From: Amphiplicatus sp046296195 | Lineage (GTDB): Bacteria > Pseudomonadota > Alphaproteobacteria > Caulobacterales > Parvularculaceae | Reading direction: 5' to 3' | Assembly: GCA_046296195.1 (NCBI GenBank) | Contig: JBKBLR010000011.1 | Span: 1 to 64,000, forward strand | DNA length: 64,000 bases | Part shown: positions 51,624 through 60,736 of the stretch, in pieces | Numbering within the stretch: position 1 is the stretch's first letter | How the letters are laid out: every line of letters begins with the position of its first letter | Position numbers and translations under genes: made by a program | The notes under the pieces: generated by a model | What the model was told of the DNA's origin: nothing | The model's input: the letters and a program-made list of their open reading frames with translations, nothing else | The model's database searches: none

Positions 51624-52535
51624 GTGAGCGAAGCCCTTTCCCCTTCCGCCGCCGGACCCGGCCATTATTTCGTGCTGTTGAAGCCGAGGGTGATGTCGCT
51701 CGTCATCTTCACAGCCCTTGTCGGCATGGTGGCGGCGGTCGAGGCGGGTGCGCGGGTCAATCCTTGGCTCGCGCTCGTATCTCTCGCGGCGATCGCGGTC
51801 GGCGCCGGCGCCTCGGGCGCCCTCAATATGTGGTGGGACGCTGATATCGACCGCGTCATGGCGCGCACGGCGACGCGGCCTATTCCGCAAGGGCATGTGC
51901 CGGCCCCCGAAGCCGCGGGTTTCGGCCTTCTGCTGAGCGGGCTTTCGGTGGCGCTCCTCGCGCTGGCCTCGAACTATACGGCGGCGTTCTGGCTCGCCTT
52001 CACCATCTTCTTCTATGTCGTCGTCTATTCGATGTGGCTGAAGCGCGCGACGCCGCAGAACATCGTCATCGGCGGGGCGGCGGGCGCGCTCCCGCCGGTT
52101 GTCGCTTGGGCTGCGGTGACGGGAACGGCGCCGATGGAGGCCTGGATCCTCTTCGCCATCATCTTTCTTTGGACGCCGCCGCATTTCTGGGCCCTCGCGC
52201 TCTACCGGGAAGGCGATTACGCGCGGGCCGGCGTGCCGATGATGCCGAACGTCGCCGGCGAGACGTCAACCCGCCGGCAGATCTTCGCCTATTCGATCGC
52301 ACTCGTCGTCGCCGGCGTCGCACCGTTCGTCGCCGGTTTCGGCGGCTACGCTTATCTCGCCCTCTCCTCCGCGTTCGGCGCGGGCTTCCTGACGCTCGCC
52401 TGGCGCGTTCTGAAGGCGCCCGCCCGCTCGAAAGAGGCCGCCAAGCAGCTTTTCGCGTTTTCGATCCTTTATCTCTTCGCGCTGTTCGCCGCGCTTCTCG
52501 TCGAAGACATCTGGTCCCTATATGCGCGCGCCTGA
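51624..52535 (+). CDS. ctaB: Protohaem IX farnesyltransferase
   Basis: About 303 residues from GTG 51624; an in-frame TTG at 51582 is possible. Nine membrane helices. LKPRVMSLVIFTALVGM, NMWWDADIDRVMARTATRPIPQGHV (Asp-rich prenyl-diphosphate site) and FLWTPPHFWALALYREGDYARAGVPMMP are the UbiA/CtaB signatures. It makes haem O, the precursor of haem A for cytochrome c oxidase. Overlaps coxF. Confidence 0.94.
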   Translation: MSEALSPSAAGPGHYFVLLKPRVMSLVIFTALVGMVAAVEAGARVNPWLALVSLAAIAVGAGASGALNMWWDADIDRVMARTATRPIPQGHVPAPEAAGFGLLLSGLSVALLALASNYTAAFWLAFTIFFYVVVYSMWLKRATPQNIVIGGAAGALPPVVAWAAVTGTAPMEAWILFAIIFLWTPPHFWALALYREGDYARAGVPMMPNVAGETSTRRQIFAYSIALVVAGVAPFVAGFGGYAYLALSSAFGAGFLTLAWRVLKAPARSKEAAKQLFAFSILYLFALFAALLVEDIWSLYARA

Positions 52536-52674
52536 CGAAAGCGGAGCTCCCGATGCCGAGAAAAGCCGCAAGGCGCGCAGCCGCATGATCGCGCTCGGTC
52601 TGATCGTCTTTATCCTGACTGTTTACGCCGTCACGATCCTGAGGATCGGCGGCAACATCTGGGACAGGCCATGA
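52522..52674 (+). CDS. CoxF-like small membrane protein
   Basis: 50 residues, too short for usual gene lists. ATG at 52522 lies inside the ctaB end (14-bp overlap) and the TGA overlaps the ctaG ATG. Positively charged start (EKSRKARSRM) and one membrane helix (IALGLIVFILTVYAVTIL) ending GGNIWDRP. The same small protein sits between ctaB and ctaG in other alphaproteobacteria under names like CoxF; it is thought to help oxidase assembly. Confidence 0.78.
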   Translation: MRAPDESGAPDAEKSRKARSRMIALGLIVFILTVYAVTILRIGGNIWDRP

Positions 52675-53243
52675 ACCCGCCCCTCGGACGCAACGCCCGC
52701 ACCGCCTTGACGACGCTCGCCGTCGTCGCGGGCATGGTCGCGCTTTCCTATGCCTCCGTGCCGCTTTACCGCGCTTTCTGCCAAGTCACCGGCTGGGGCG
52801 GCACGACCAAGCGCGCCGAAGCCCCGTCGGGCCGCGTGCTAGATCGCAAGATCACCGTCCGCTTTGACGCGACGGTCGGCGACGGCCTTCCCTGGACCTT
52901 CAAGCCCGAGCAGGTGAGCCAAACGTTACATGTCGGCGAGACGGGGCTCGCCTTCTATGGCGCGCACAATCTCACCGACCGGCCGGTCACGGGCCGCGCG
53001 ACTTTCAACGTGCAGCCGGCGAAGGCGGGCCGCTATTTCATGAAAGTCGAATGCTTCTGCTTCACCGAGCAGACGCTGAAGCCCGGCGAAACGGCGTCGA
53101 TGCCGGTCACCTATTTCATCGATCCCGCGATCGCCGACGACAAGGGGCTCGACGACGTGAGAGAGATCACGCTCTCCTACACCTTTTTCCCGTGGGATGA
53201 CGAAACCGTCGTCGCAGCAGCCCAGGCGACGCCCGTCAACTGA
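52671..53243 (+). CDS. ctaG: Cytochrome c oxidase assembly protein CtaG/Cox11
   Basis: 190 residues. One N-terminal membrane helix with VPLYRAFCQVTGWGGT, then an immunoglobulin-like domain with the copper motif VECFCFTEQTL (CxC) and YFIDPAIADD, LSYTFF. It delivers copper to the CuB site of subunit I. Overlaps coxF as ATGA; 12 bp before the methyltransferase gene. Confidence 0.96.
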   Translation: MNPPLGRNARTALTTLAVVAGMVALSYASVPLYRAFCQVTGWGGTTKRAEAPSGRVLDRKITVRFDATVGDGLPWTFKPEQVSQTLHVGETGLAFYGAHNLTDRPVTGRATFNVQPAKAGRYFMKVECFCFTEQTLKPGETASMPVTYFIDPAIADDKGLDDVREITLSYTFFPWDDETVVAAAQATPVN

Positions 53244-53255
53244 TCCGTATAAAGA

Positions 53256-53966
53256 ATGGACAACGGCTGGGAACGATCGGCGGGCGCCTGGATCGCCTCG
53301 ATGGGCGAGCGCGGCGACTGGGGCCGTGAATTCGTGCTCGACGGGCCGATGCTTGAAGAAGCGTTGAAGGGCCGGCCCGCGACTGCGCTCGATGTCGGCT
53401 GCGGCGAGGGGCGTTTCTGCCGCATGTTGAAAGAGCAGGGCGTCCTGTCGATCGGCGTCGATCCGACGCCGGCGCTGATCGAGGAAGCAAAGCTGCGCGA
53501 TCCCGCCGGCGATTACCGGCTCGGGCGCGGCGAGGCGCTCGAATTTGCCGATAACGCCTTCGATCTCGTCGTCAGTTACCTGACGCTCATCGACATCGAG
53601 AATGCGGCGGCGGCGATCGCGGAGATGGCTCGGGTCTTGCGGCCCGGCGGCGCGCTTCTCGTCGCTCATATCAACGGCTTCACGACGGCCGGCGAGCCCG
53701 AGGGCTGGCGGCGCGATCTCCTCGGCCGGGCCCGATACACCTTCGACCACTATCTCGCCATCCGGGCGACCGAGATCGCCTGGAAAGGGATCAGGGTCGT
53801 CAACTGGCACCGGCCGCTGAGCTTCTATTTCAAGGCCTGTCACGAAGCCGGCCTGACTTTGCGCCATTTTGACGAGCCGCCGCCTAAGGACGGCGGCGGG
53901 GCCGACAGAACCGCCCGATACCGCCGGGCCCCGCATTTTTGCGTCATGCGGTGGGAGAAATCCTGA
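53256..53966 (+). CDS. Class I SAM-dependent methyltransferase inserted between ctaG and ctaE
   Basis: 236 residues. Methyltransferase core with ALDVGCGEGRFCRMLKEQGV (SAM motif I, residues 43-62), IGVDPTPALIEEA, ALEFADNAFDLVVSYLTLID and VLRPGGALLVA. Substrate unknown. Position inside the oxidase cluster is unusual; it may be an insertion that follows cluster transcription, or could modify an unknown partner. Confidence 0.85.
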   Translation: MDNGWERSAGAWIASMGERGDWGREFVLDGPMLEEALKGRPATALDVGCGEGRFCRMLKEQGVLSIGVDPTPALIEEAKLRDPAGDYRLGRGEALEFADNAFDLVVSYLTLIDIENAAAAIAEMARVLRPGGALLVAHINGFTTAGEPEGWRRDLLGRARYTFDHYLAIRATEIAWKGIRVVNWHRPLSFYFKACHEAGLTLRHFDEPPPKDGGGADRTARYRRAPHFCVMRWEKS

Positions 53967-54068
53967 ACCGGGGCATTTGTCGCAGAGTCGGACCCCCGTC
54001 CGGGGCTTGGAAGGGGCCGCCGCAGAGGTTTATAGACGCCCCGGAAGTCTGAACCACGAGGGCGATCC

Positions 54069-55043
54069 ATGGCCGGGGCCGAGGTCAAGCACGACTATCA
54101 TCTTGTCAATCCGAGCCCATGGCCGATCATCGGATCGATGGCGGCGGCGGCGATGATGATCGGCGCGGTCGCCTGGATGCATTCGGGCCCCAATGAACCA
54201 GGTCTCGTCCTCGGCGCCCCGCGCGCCGACGGCTCGCCAGGCTTTGCCCTTTCCGGCAACTGGTTGTTCCTGCTGGGTCTCGCCGGCGTGCTCGTCACCA
54301 TGATCGGCTGGTGGCGCGACGTCATCATGGAAAGCCTCAAGGGCGAGAACACCTCGACCGTCGTCCGGCTCGGGCTGCGCTACGGCATGGTGCTGTTCAT
54401 CGCGTCCGAAGTGATGTTCTTCGCCGCCTGGTTCTGGGCGTTCTTCGGCGCAGCGCTCTTTCCGGCCGCCGGCGACCCCGTGACTCTCGCCGATGGCGCG
54501 CGGATGCTCAATCTCAACGGCGATCCGGCGTTCCTCGGCAATGACGGCCGCGTTCATTCGACGGGGGGCGTCTGGCCGCCGACGGGCGTCGAGCCGCTCG
54601 ATCCATGGGGCCTGCCGCTCATCAACACGCTGATCCTCCTCTTGTCGGGCACGACGGTCACCTGGGCGCATCATGCGATCCAGCACAATGACCAGAAGGG
54701 GCTCGTGCAGGGGCTGATCCTGACGATCGTTCTCGGCGCCTTCTTCACCTTCCTCCAATTCGTCGAGTACCGCGAAGCTCTGACGCTCGACATGTTCAAG
54801 TTTTCGGGCGGCGGCATCTATGGCGCCTCGTTCTTCATGGCGACGGGCTTTCACGGCCTTCACGTCATCATCGGCACGATCTTCCTGACGGTCTGCCTCT
54901 TCCGGGCGCTCGCCGGCCAGTTCACCGCGGAGCGCCATTTCGGCTTTGAGGCCGCGGCGTGGTACTGGCATTTCGTCGACGTCGTCTGGCTGTTCCTGTT
55001 CGCGTTCATCTATGTGCTCGGCAATCAGGGTCTTTTGAGCTGA
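54069..55043 (+). CDS. ctaE: Cytochrome c oxidase subunit III
   Basis: 324 residues, longer than the usual 260-295. Seven membrane helices expected; VNPSPWPIIGSMAA, GMVLFIASEVMFFAAWFWAFF and TGFHGLHVIIGTIFL with AAWYWHFVDVVWLFLF are typical. Extra length lies mainly in loops with ADGARMLNLNGDPAFLGND between the third and fourth helices. It lies after the methyltransferase with 102 bp between. Confidence 0.95.
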   Translation: MAGAEVKHDYHLVNPSPWPIIGSMAAAAMMIGAVAWMHSGPNEPGLVLGAPRADGSPGFALSGNWLFLLGLAGVLVTMIGWWRDVIMESLKGENTSTVVRLGLRYGMVLFIASEVMFFAAWFWAFFGAALFPAAGDPVTLADGARMLNLNGDPAFLGNDGRVHSTGGVWPPTGVEPLDPWGLPLINTLILLLSGTTVTWAHHAIQHNDQKGLVQGLILTIVLGAFFTFLQFVEYREALTLDMFKFSGGGIYGASFFMATGFHGLHVIIGTIFLTVCLFRALAGQFTAERHFGFEAAAWYWHFVDVVWLFLFAFIYVLGNQGLLS

Positions 55044-55077
55044 GGGCTTGCCGGGGGCCCTTTGAAAGGGGTCCAGA

Positions 55078-55620
55078 ATGTCCATGCTGAGATTTGGCGC
55101 TGCCGCAGCGGGCGCGCTTCTGCTCGCGGGTTGCTTCGTATCCGATGCGCCGATGTTCGACGCGTCGGCCGCTTCGGCGGCGCCGCTGCAGCCGGGACTC
55201 TATGACGCCTGTTCCGTGCCCCCCGAAAACGACGGCGAGGATTGCCAGAAGATCGACGTCGTCTGGCGCAAGGACGGCTCCTATCAGTTCCAGATCGCGG
55301 ACGAGAATCCGATCATCGCCCGCTTCCACGAAATCGACGGGACGTCCTATGCGGCGCAATTCGAGGACGATGACGGCGACGGCTATCAGTATTACTGGGC
55401 GCGCCGCGAGCCGCAGGGGCTCCTCCTCGCGATGATCTGGTGCGACGACCTTCCTGTCGCCATGCGAGATACGATGAAGGCTGACGGGCTCATCGAAAAC
55501 GAGAAGGGCGACTCGACCTGCACCGTCCTCAAACGTGAAGCCGTCATCATGGCCGCGCAGGCCTATACCGAGGGGTCGGTCGCGGGCGACAGCGCCGTCA
55601 GGCTCACCCGCGCGCAATGA
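55078..55620 (+). CDS. Lipoprotein of unknown function in oxidase cluster
   Basis: 180 residues. A lipobox (LLLAGC near residue 19) marks a lipoprotein. Body includes DACSVPPENDGEDCQKIDVVWRKDGSYQFQI and DDDGDGYQYYWARREPQGLLLAMIWC, with four conserved-looking Cys that could form disulfides. No family is recognised. It overlaps the DUF983 gene by 4 bp, so translation may be coupled; presence in a cox cluster is unusual. Confidence 0.75.
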   Translation: MSMLRFGAAAAGALLLAGCFVSDAPMFDASAASAAPLQPGLYDACSVPPENDGEDCQKIDVVWRKDGSYQFQIADENPIIARFHEIDGTSYAAQFEDDDGDGYQYYWARREPQGLLLAMIWCDDLPVAMRDTMKADGLIENEKGDSTCTVLKREAVIMAAQAYTEGSVAGDSAVRLTRAQ

Positions 55621-55985
55621 CCTATTACCCTCCCGTATCGCCTTTCGCCGCCGGACTCGGCGGAAAATGCCCGCGCTGCGGGCAGGGCGCACTTTTCAAG
55701 ACCTTCCTCGGCCTCAATGACCGTTGTTCGGCCTGCGGGCTCGATCTTCTGAAAGCGGACTCCGGCGACGGCCCGGCGGTGTTCGTCATGTTCATCGTCG
55801 GGCCAATCGCGGTGGCGATCGCCTTCATCGCGCGCTTTGCTTATTTCGCCTCGATGCCGGTCGCCTTCGCGCTGGCGGGCGGCGCCGCCGTCGGATTGAC
55901 GCTCCTGTTGCTGCGCCCTTTGAAAGCGACGCTGATCGCATTGCAGTTCAAGCACAAGGCTGAGGAAGGCCGCGTCGGGGAATGA
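55617..55985 (+). CDS. DUF983 membrane protein
   Basis: 122 residues. CPRCGQGALFKTFLGLNDRCSACGLDL is the DUF983 zinc-ribbon-like start, then two membrane helices. DUF983 lies next to ctaE and surf1 in many alphaproteobacteria and is suspected to take part in oxidase assembly. ATGA overlaps on both sides with the lipoprotein and surf1 genes. Confidence 0.92.
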   Translation: MTYYPPVSPFAAGLGGKCPRCGQGALFKTFLGLNDRCSACGLDLLKADSGDGPAVFVMFIVGPIAVAIAFIARFAYFASMPVAFALAGGAAVGLTLLLLRPLKATLIALQFKHKAEEGRVGE

Positions 55986-56677
55986 AATTCCACTTCCGGC
56001 CGGCGCTGACGGCCGCGACGCTCGCGGCGCTTGCGGTTCTCTGTTCGCTCGGCGCCTGGCAGCTCCAGCGCCTCGACTGGAAGAAGTCGCTGATCGCAAA
56101 AACGCAGGCGCGCCTCGCGCTCGCGCCCATTTCCATCGAGGAGGCCCTTGCGCGCGCCGGCGCCGGCGAGGACATGGAATACCAACCTGTCTTTGCGACG
56201 GGCGTCTATCGGTCGGCCGGCGCCGCCGCGGTTTTCACCACGCATGAAGGCAAGGCCGGCATGCTCGTCTTTGCGCCATTCGACCTGCGCGATGCGGTCA
56301 TCTTCGTCAATCGCGGCTTCGTTCCGCAGGACCTCCCCGAGGCCGCGGCGCAGGCTGCGCCGCCTCAAGCGCCCGTTCGCGTCGAAGGCCTGCTACGGCG
56401 CGCCGAAGAAAAGCAGGGCCTTGAACGCCTGCTTGCGCCAAAAGATCAGCCGACGGACAATCTCTATTTCACCCGCGATCCGCGGCTGTGGGCCGGCGGC
56501 GCAGCGTCGCCCTTCTATATCGACAGCTTCGGCCGCGAGAATGAAGGCGACTGGCCCAAAGGGGGGCTCACCCGCGTCGAATTCCCCAACCGCCATCTCG
56601 AATACGCCCTGACATGGTTCGGCCTCGCCGGCGCCCTCGTTGCGGTTTATCTCGCCTTCTCCCTCCGGCGCGGCTGA
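55982..56677 (+). CDS. SURF1 family oxidase assembly protein
   Basis: 231 residues with two membrane helices at the ends. SURF1 features: SLGAWQLQRLDWKKSLI, YQPVFATGVYRS, VFVNRGFVPQDL, PTDNLYFTRDP and NRHLEYALTWFGLAGALVAVYL. It helps haem A insertion into subunit I. Final gene of the cluster in this strand; no ispH follows, which often comes next in relatives. Confidence 0.94.
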   Translation: MKFHFRPALTAATLAALAVLCSLGAWQLQRLDWKKSLIAKTQARLALAPISIEEALARAGAGEDMEYQPVFATGVYRSAGAAAVFTTHEGKAGMLVFAPFDLRDAVIFVNRGFVPQDLPEAAAQAAPPQAPVRVEGLLRRAEEKQGLERLLAPKDQPTDNLYFTRDPRLWAGGAASPFYIDSFGRENEGDWPKGGLTRVEFPNRHLEYALTWFGLAGALVAVYLAFSLRRG

Positions 56678-56713
56678 CGTTGGGCGATCCCCGGATCGTG
56701 TCTTCGAAGGGAG

Positions 56714-56743
56714 TTGACCATCTTACTTTATTTCTTAAAGTAA
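56714..56743 (+). promoter_or_regulatory. Promoter with palindromic operator before DUF2306 gene
   Basis: TTGACC (56714-56719), 16 bp, TAAAGT (56736-56741). A perfect 7-bp inverted repeat TTACTTT-N7-AAAGTAA (56723-56743) covers spacer and -10. AT-rich in GC-rich DNA; 12 bp before the ATG. A repressor site is inferred; no regulator gene is adjacent. Confidence 0.6.
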
Positions 56744-56755
56744 CATCATGCTGCG

Positions 56756-57196
56756 ATGGGCGTCAATGACATGAATTTCTCAATGGATCCGCTGCTTGAG
56801 GCGCCGGTGATCGTCCAGGTCCACGCCTTCGCGGCGATGGCGGCGTTCGTTCTGGGCCTTGTCCAGCTTGTCGCGCCGAAGGGCACGCTGCCGCACAAGA
56901 CTCTCGGCCTCCTTTGGGTCGTCCTGATGACAGTCATCACCGTGAGCGCGGCCTTCATCCTGCGCCCGGCGCCCGAGGGGACGTCTTACTGGGACAGGCT
57001 ATCATTTATTCACCTGTTCATCCCGATTACGGCGTTCGGCATTGTCAGCGGGTCCTTGCTGCTCCTGCGCGGCGGCCCGGCGTTGAAGCGCCACAGCCGG
57101 CCCTTCATAAGCGTTTATATCGGCGGTCTCATCATCGCTGGCGTTCTCGCTTTCCTGCCCGGTCGCATCATGCATGCCGTCGTCTTCGGCGGTTGA
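56756..57196 (+). CDS. DUF2306 membrane protein
   Basis: 146 residues with four membrane helices. Family segments: VIVQVHAFAAMAAFVLGLVQLVAPKGTLPHKTLGLLWVVLM and SYWDRLSFIHLFIPITAFGI, then HSRPFISVYIGGLIIAG. His residues on the helices recall cytochrome-like membrane proteins, but function is unknown. Expression is probably controlled by the palindrome on its promoter. Confidence 0.83.
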   Translation: MGVNDMNFSMDPLLEAPVIVQVHAFAAMAAFVLGLVQLVAPKGTLPHKTLGLLWVVLMTVITVSAAFILRPAPEGTSYWDRLSFIHLFIPITAFGIVSGSLLLLRGGPALKRHSRPFISVYIGGLIIAGVLAFLPGRIMHAVVFGG

Positions 57197-57268
57197 GGGG
57201 GGCTGGTTGTTTGACGGCCGGCGGCCGCACGGTTAGGCTTGAGGGTTGACGGCCTGCGAGACCCGCCA

Positions 57269-58095
57269 ATGCAAGAATTCCGGTCGCTGTTGTTCGTGCC
57301 GGGGTCCCGTCCTGACCGGTTCCCGAAAGCCGTCGTCGCCGGCGCTGACGCGGTTTGCATCGATCTCGAAGACGCGGTGGCGCCCATGGAAAAGAATACC
57401 GCCCGCAAAGCGACGCTCGACTTTCTGGCGACGCGCCATGCCGGTCCCGCGATCGGGTTTCGCATCAACGCGCTTTCGACAATCGAGGCCTGGCGCGATC
57501 TCGTCGCCTTTGCAGAGAGCGCAGCGATCCCCGCTTTCATGATGATCCCGAAGACGCGCTCGGGCGGCGAACTTCAACGCCTGCGCGAGGCGCTTGGCGA
57601 GCGTTGCCCGCTGCTCTGGCCGCTCCTTGAAGGGCCGGCGCGCATGCCGCGCTTTCCGGCATTGCCGAGGCCGCCGCGCCCTGCGGCGGCGTGATGCTGG
57701 TCGGGGTCGATTACTCTTCCGCGATCGGCGCTGACATGGGCTGGGATGCGCTTTACCATGTTCGCGCGTCGTTGGTTGCGGCGACGTCGGCGGCGGGGTG
57801 CGCGTCTCTCGATGCGCCCTATATCAGCGCGTCCGATCTTGCCGGGCTTGAGGCGGAGACGCGGCGCGTCCGGTCAATGGGTTTTGGCGGACGGGCCGCC
57901 ATTCACCCTTCCCGGGTTGAAACGATCAACCGGATCTTCACGCCGGACGCAGCCGAACTCTCCAAAGCCGAGAAGGTCGCGGCGGCTTTCGCCGATGCCG
58001 GCGGCGGCGTCGCCCTCGTCGATGGGGCCCTTGTCGAAAAGCCGGTCGACGCCGCCGCCCGCCGCATCATCGCGCAGCGGAAAGACGGGACGTGA
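57269..58095 (+). pseudogene. HpcH/HpaI aldolase (CitE-like) gene with a frameshift
   Basis: From ATG 57269: RSLLFVPGSRPDRFPKAVVAGADAVCIDLEDAV and FMMIPKTRSGGELQRLREAL, the CitE N-terminal half. Near 57636-57643 a missing base ends the frame at 57694. The correct frame continues with GIAEAAAPCGGVMLVGVDYSSAIGADMGWDALY, ASDLAGLEAETRRVRSMGFGGRAAIHPSRVETIN, the CitE C-terminal half, to 58095. Intact length would be about 275 residues, as for the family (malyl-CoA or citramalyl-CoA lyase-like). Pseudogene or error in GC-rich sequence. Confidence 0.85.
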
Positions 58096-58172
58096 CGGCG
58101 GCATAGGGATTGCTAGCCGGCGACGTTGATGCAGAATAAGTTGCCGCGGCGCGCGCGGTGAAGGGGACCTCG

Positions 58173-59222
58173 ATGGCGTCGGCGGGGGAGTTGTCGATCA
58201 GCGTCATCATGCCGGCCTATGACGCTGCGCATTATCTCGTCCGCTCCCTGCCGCCGCTGATCGCCATGCGCGACCGGGGCCTCGTCAAGGAAGTCATCGT
58301 TATTGATGACCGCTCGCCTGATCCAGCAACCGTTGAGACGGCGCGGCGGCTCGGCGCGACGGTGCTGGAAATGCCGCAAAATGGCGGCCCTGGCCCCGCG
58401 CGCAATCTCGCCGCAAGGCATGCGTCCGGCGACATTCTGTGGCTTGTCGACGCCGATGTCGTAGCGCATGAAACCGGACCGCAGAAGCTGCGCGAAGCGT
58501 TCAGGGAGACCATGACGGGCGCCGTCTTCGGCTCCTACGACAATGCGCCGCCGGAGAAGAACTTCGCCTCGACTTACAAGAATCTGGTGCACCGCTATTA
58601 CCATCAGCGTGCGCGAGAGGATTCGGAATCGTTCTGGTCGGGCTGCGGCGCGGTGCGGCGAACTGTTTACCTCGATCTTGGCGGTTTCGACGAGCGTAAA
58701 TTCGGCCGGCCGTCGATCGAGGATGTGGAACTTGGTCACCGCATCCGGCGCGCAGGCTGGAGGATCCGGCTCTTGCCCGATCTCCTGGGGACCCATCTGA
58801 AACGCTGGACCCTGCCGGAGGTCGTCCGCACGGACATCTTCCAGCGTGCGGTCCCGTGGTCCTATCTTATCCTGTCAGGACAGGGCGTCAGCAATGACCT
58901 CAACGTCTCGACCGCGGAACGCGCGCGGGCGGCGATCGCGGGCCTTTGGTTGCTGTCAATAGCGGCTGCGCCGTTCTGGCCGCCTGCCAGCTTTCTAGCC
59001 TTCCTGACGCTCGGCGGTCTTGTCGCCGCCATCAACGCGCCGCTCTTCATGTTCTTTTTTGAAGAGCGCGGATCCTGGTTTGCAGTCAGGGCGGTTCTCT
59101 ACCATCAGGTCTATTATCTCTACAGCAGCGCAACCTTCGCCGTCTGCGCGTTGAACTATCGGCTGGGCGGCGGCGAAGGCCCTCTCGTCAAGCGCGCCCG
59201 AGAAACGCAGGCGGCGGAATGA
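58173..59222 (+). CDS. Family 2 glycosyltransferase
   Basis: 349 residues from ATG 58173, with AAGGGG before it. GT-A domain: ISVIMPAYDAAHYLVRSLPPL, VIVIDDRSPDPA, GPGPARNLAARHASGDILWLVDADV (DxD) and the ED motif in SIEDVELGHRIRRAGWRI. Two membrane helices at the C-terminus. Attaches a sugar to lipid or polysaccharide; target unknown. Overlaps the next gene by ATGA. Confidence 0.88.
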   Translation: MASAGELSISVIMPAYDAAHYLVRSLPPLIAMRDRGLVKEVIVIDDRSPDPATVETARRLGATVLEMPQNGGPGPARNLAARHASGDILWLVDADVVAHETGPQKLREAFRETMTGAVFGSYDNAPPEKNFASTYKNLVHRYYHQRAREDSESFWSGCGAVRRTVYLDLGGFDERKFGRPSIEDVELGHRIRRAGWRIRLLPDLLGTHLKRWTLPEVVRTDIFQRAVPWSYLILSGQGVSNDLNVSTAERARAAIAGLWLLSIAAAPFWPPASFLAFLTLGGLVAAINAPLFMFFFEERGSWFAVRAVLYHQVYYLYSSATFAVCALNYRLGGGEGPLVKRARETQAAE

Positions 59223-60736
59223 AGGTTGCGCCGCGCGCTGTCGCCCCGGCGTCGCTCGCGGCGATCTTCATTCTTGCAGCGGCCTCCTACTGGGGCGGGC
59301 TCGGACCCGGCGACGGCGAGCGGTATATTGAGGCGGCGCTCCGCTGGCAGCAGGGGCCCTTCCTCGGCGACACGCATTGGGCGCTGCGCCATCTTTTCGT
59401 GCTGCCGATGGCGGCGCTGTTCACGCTCATTGGGCCCAGCGAGCTCGTCGCGATCCTGCCGAACGTCGCCTATGCGGTGCTGACCGTCGCGGTCACCTGG
59501 GCTTTCGGCCGCCGGTATCTCGGCCGGCACGAGGCTTTCCTCGCTGCGGCGTTCGTTGCGACATCCGCGTTCTTTGTGGCGCGACCGTTCGAACTTGACG
59601 TCTATGGGGCCGAGGCTTTTTTCGCGGCGCTTTCCTGCTGGCTGTTTGTTGGGGCGCGCGAGGGTGGCGGGCGCCGGTGGCTGGTCGCGGCCGGTCTCAC
59701 CGCCGGCCTTGCCTGGACCGTGCGCGAACAGGCCCTTTGCCTGATCGTCGCCTTCGGACTTCTCATCCTTCATTCGCGCAAGGACGTCCTGCGGTCTCTC
59801 GTTTTCCTCGGGATTGGATTTGGATTCGTTATCGCCGCCGAGCTGGCGATTTACGCCGTCGCCTCTGGCGACCCGTTCTATCGCTACCGCATCGACCTTG
59901 GTCATCGCGACATCGGCGTCGGCGCCGCCCTGCCGCCGGAGCGTTCGGGATTGCCCGGCCGCGCTCTTGAGGCGCTGAAATACATGGCGACGACGCCGGC
60001 GACGACGCCGATGCTCCTCATGGCGGCGGGCGCGCTTTACTATCTTCGACAGGCGCAAATCCGCTTGGCGCCGCTGGCGATCTCGGCGCTCAGGGTCTTC
60101 GGCGCCGCCGCCGGCGTTTCGGCGATCCTAACGCCGCTCGCCTTCAATCTCGCCTGGACCCGGTATTATCCGATGCTGACTTATGCGGCGTTTCTGGTCG
60201 TTGCGGTCGCGATCGCCTCCCTTTGGACCTCATCGCGCAAACGCGCCGCCGCCGGCGCCGTTTTCGCCGTCCTCGCCGTCAATATTGCCGCAGCCGATTT
60301 CACCCGAGATGGCGATTATGCGGAAGCGCGCGCGCTGGCGAGGATGGCGATGACATCTCACGAGGCCATTTACGCAGACCCCCTCACGGTCAGCCGCGCC
60401 CGATACCAATTGCGCCTGAAAGGCTGGTCGATGGCGGCGGCGTCGGAGAAAGTGCGCAACGTTCGCGACGCGACGGCGGGGTCGCTGGTATTCGGAACGG
60501 AGCGGACCGAGGCGCCCGCCGGGCCATCATGCACGACGGCGAAACTGACCTTGCGGAAGACCGGCTGGACGCACGCATTGCTGCGCGAGACGGGGATCTC
60601 CCGATTGCTTGGGGCCCGCGCCGAGGCGATCGCCGCGCGGCCGCGGCCGGTGAGGGTCATGCGCCTGCTCGACAGCCCCGCAACAGCTGATCCGGAGAGC
60701 GGGGCGCCCTGCATCAATAGGGGCTCGCGCGATTAG
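59219..60736 (+). CDS. GT39-like membrane glycosyltransferase (ArnT/PMT type)
   Basis: 505 residues with about 11 membrane helices. First loop has GDGERYIEAALRWQQG with the catalytic acidic residue pattern of GT39/PMT enzymes, and FDLDVYGAE-like FELDVYGAEAFFAALSCWL. The C-terminal 130 residues are soluble. Such enzymes move a lipid-linked sugar to lipid A or other receiver on the periplasmic side. Coupled with the GT2 gene. Its stop overlaps the convergent flavoprotein gene by 4 bp. Confidence 0.78.
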   Translation: MKVAPRAVAPASLAAIFILAAASYWGGLGPGDGERYIEAALRWQQGPFLGDTHWALRHLFVLPMAALFTLIGPSELVAILPNVAYAVLTVAVTWAFGRRYLGRHEAFLAAAFVATSAFFVARPFELDVYGAEAFFAALSCWLFVGAREGGGRRWLVAAGLTAGLAWTVREQALCLIVAFGLLILHSRKDVLRSLVFLGIGFGFVIAAELAIYAVASGDPFYRYRIDLGHRDIGVGAALPPERSGLPGRALEALKYMATTPATTPMLLMAAGALYYLRQAQIRLAPLAISALRVFGAAAGVSAILTPLAFNLAWTRYYPMLTYAAFLVVAVAIASLWTSSRKRAAAGAVFAVLAVNIAAADFTRDGDYAEARALARMAMTSHEAIYADPLTVSRARYQLRLKGWSMAAASEKVRNVRDATAGSLVFGTERTEAPAGPSCTTAKLTLRKTGWTHALLRETGISRLLGARAEAIAARPRPVRVMRLLDSPATADPESGAPCINRGSRD

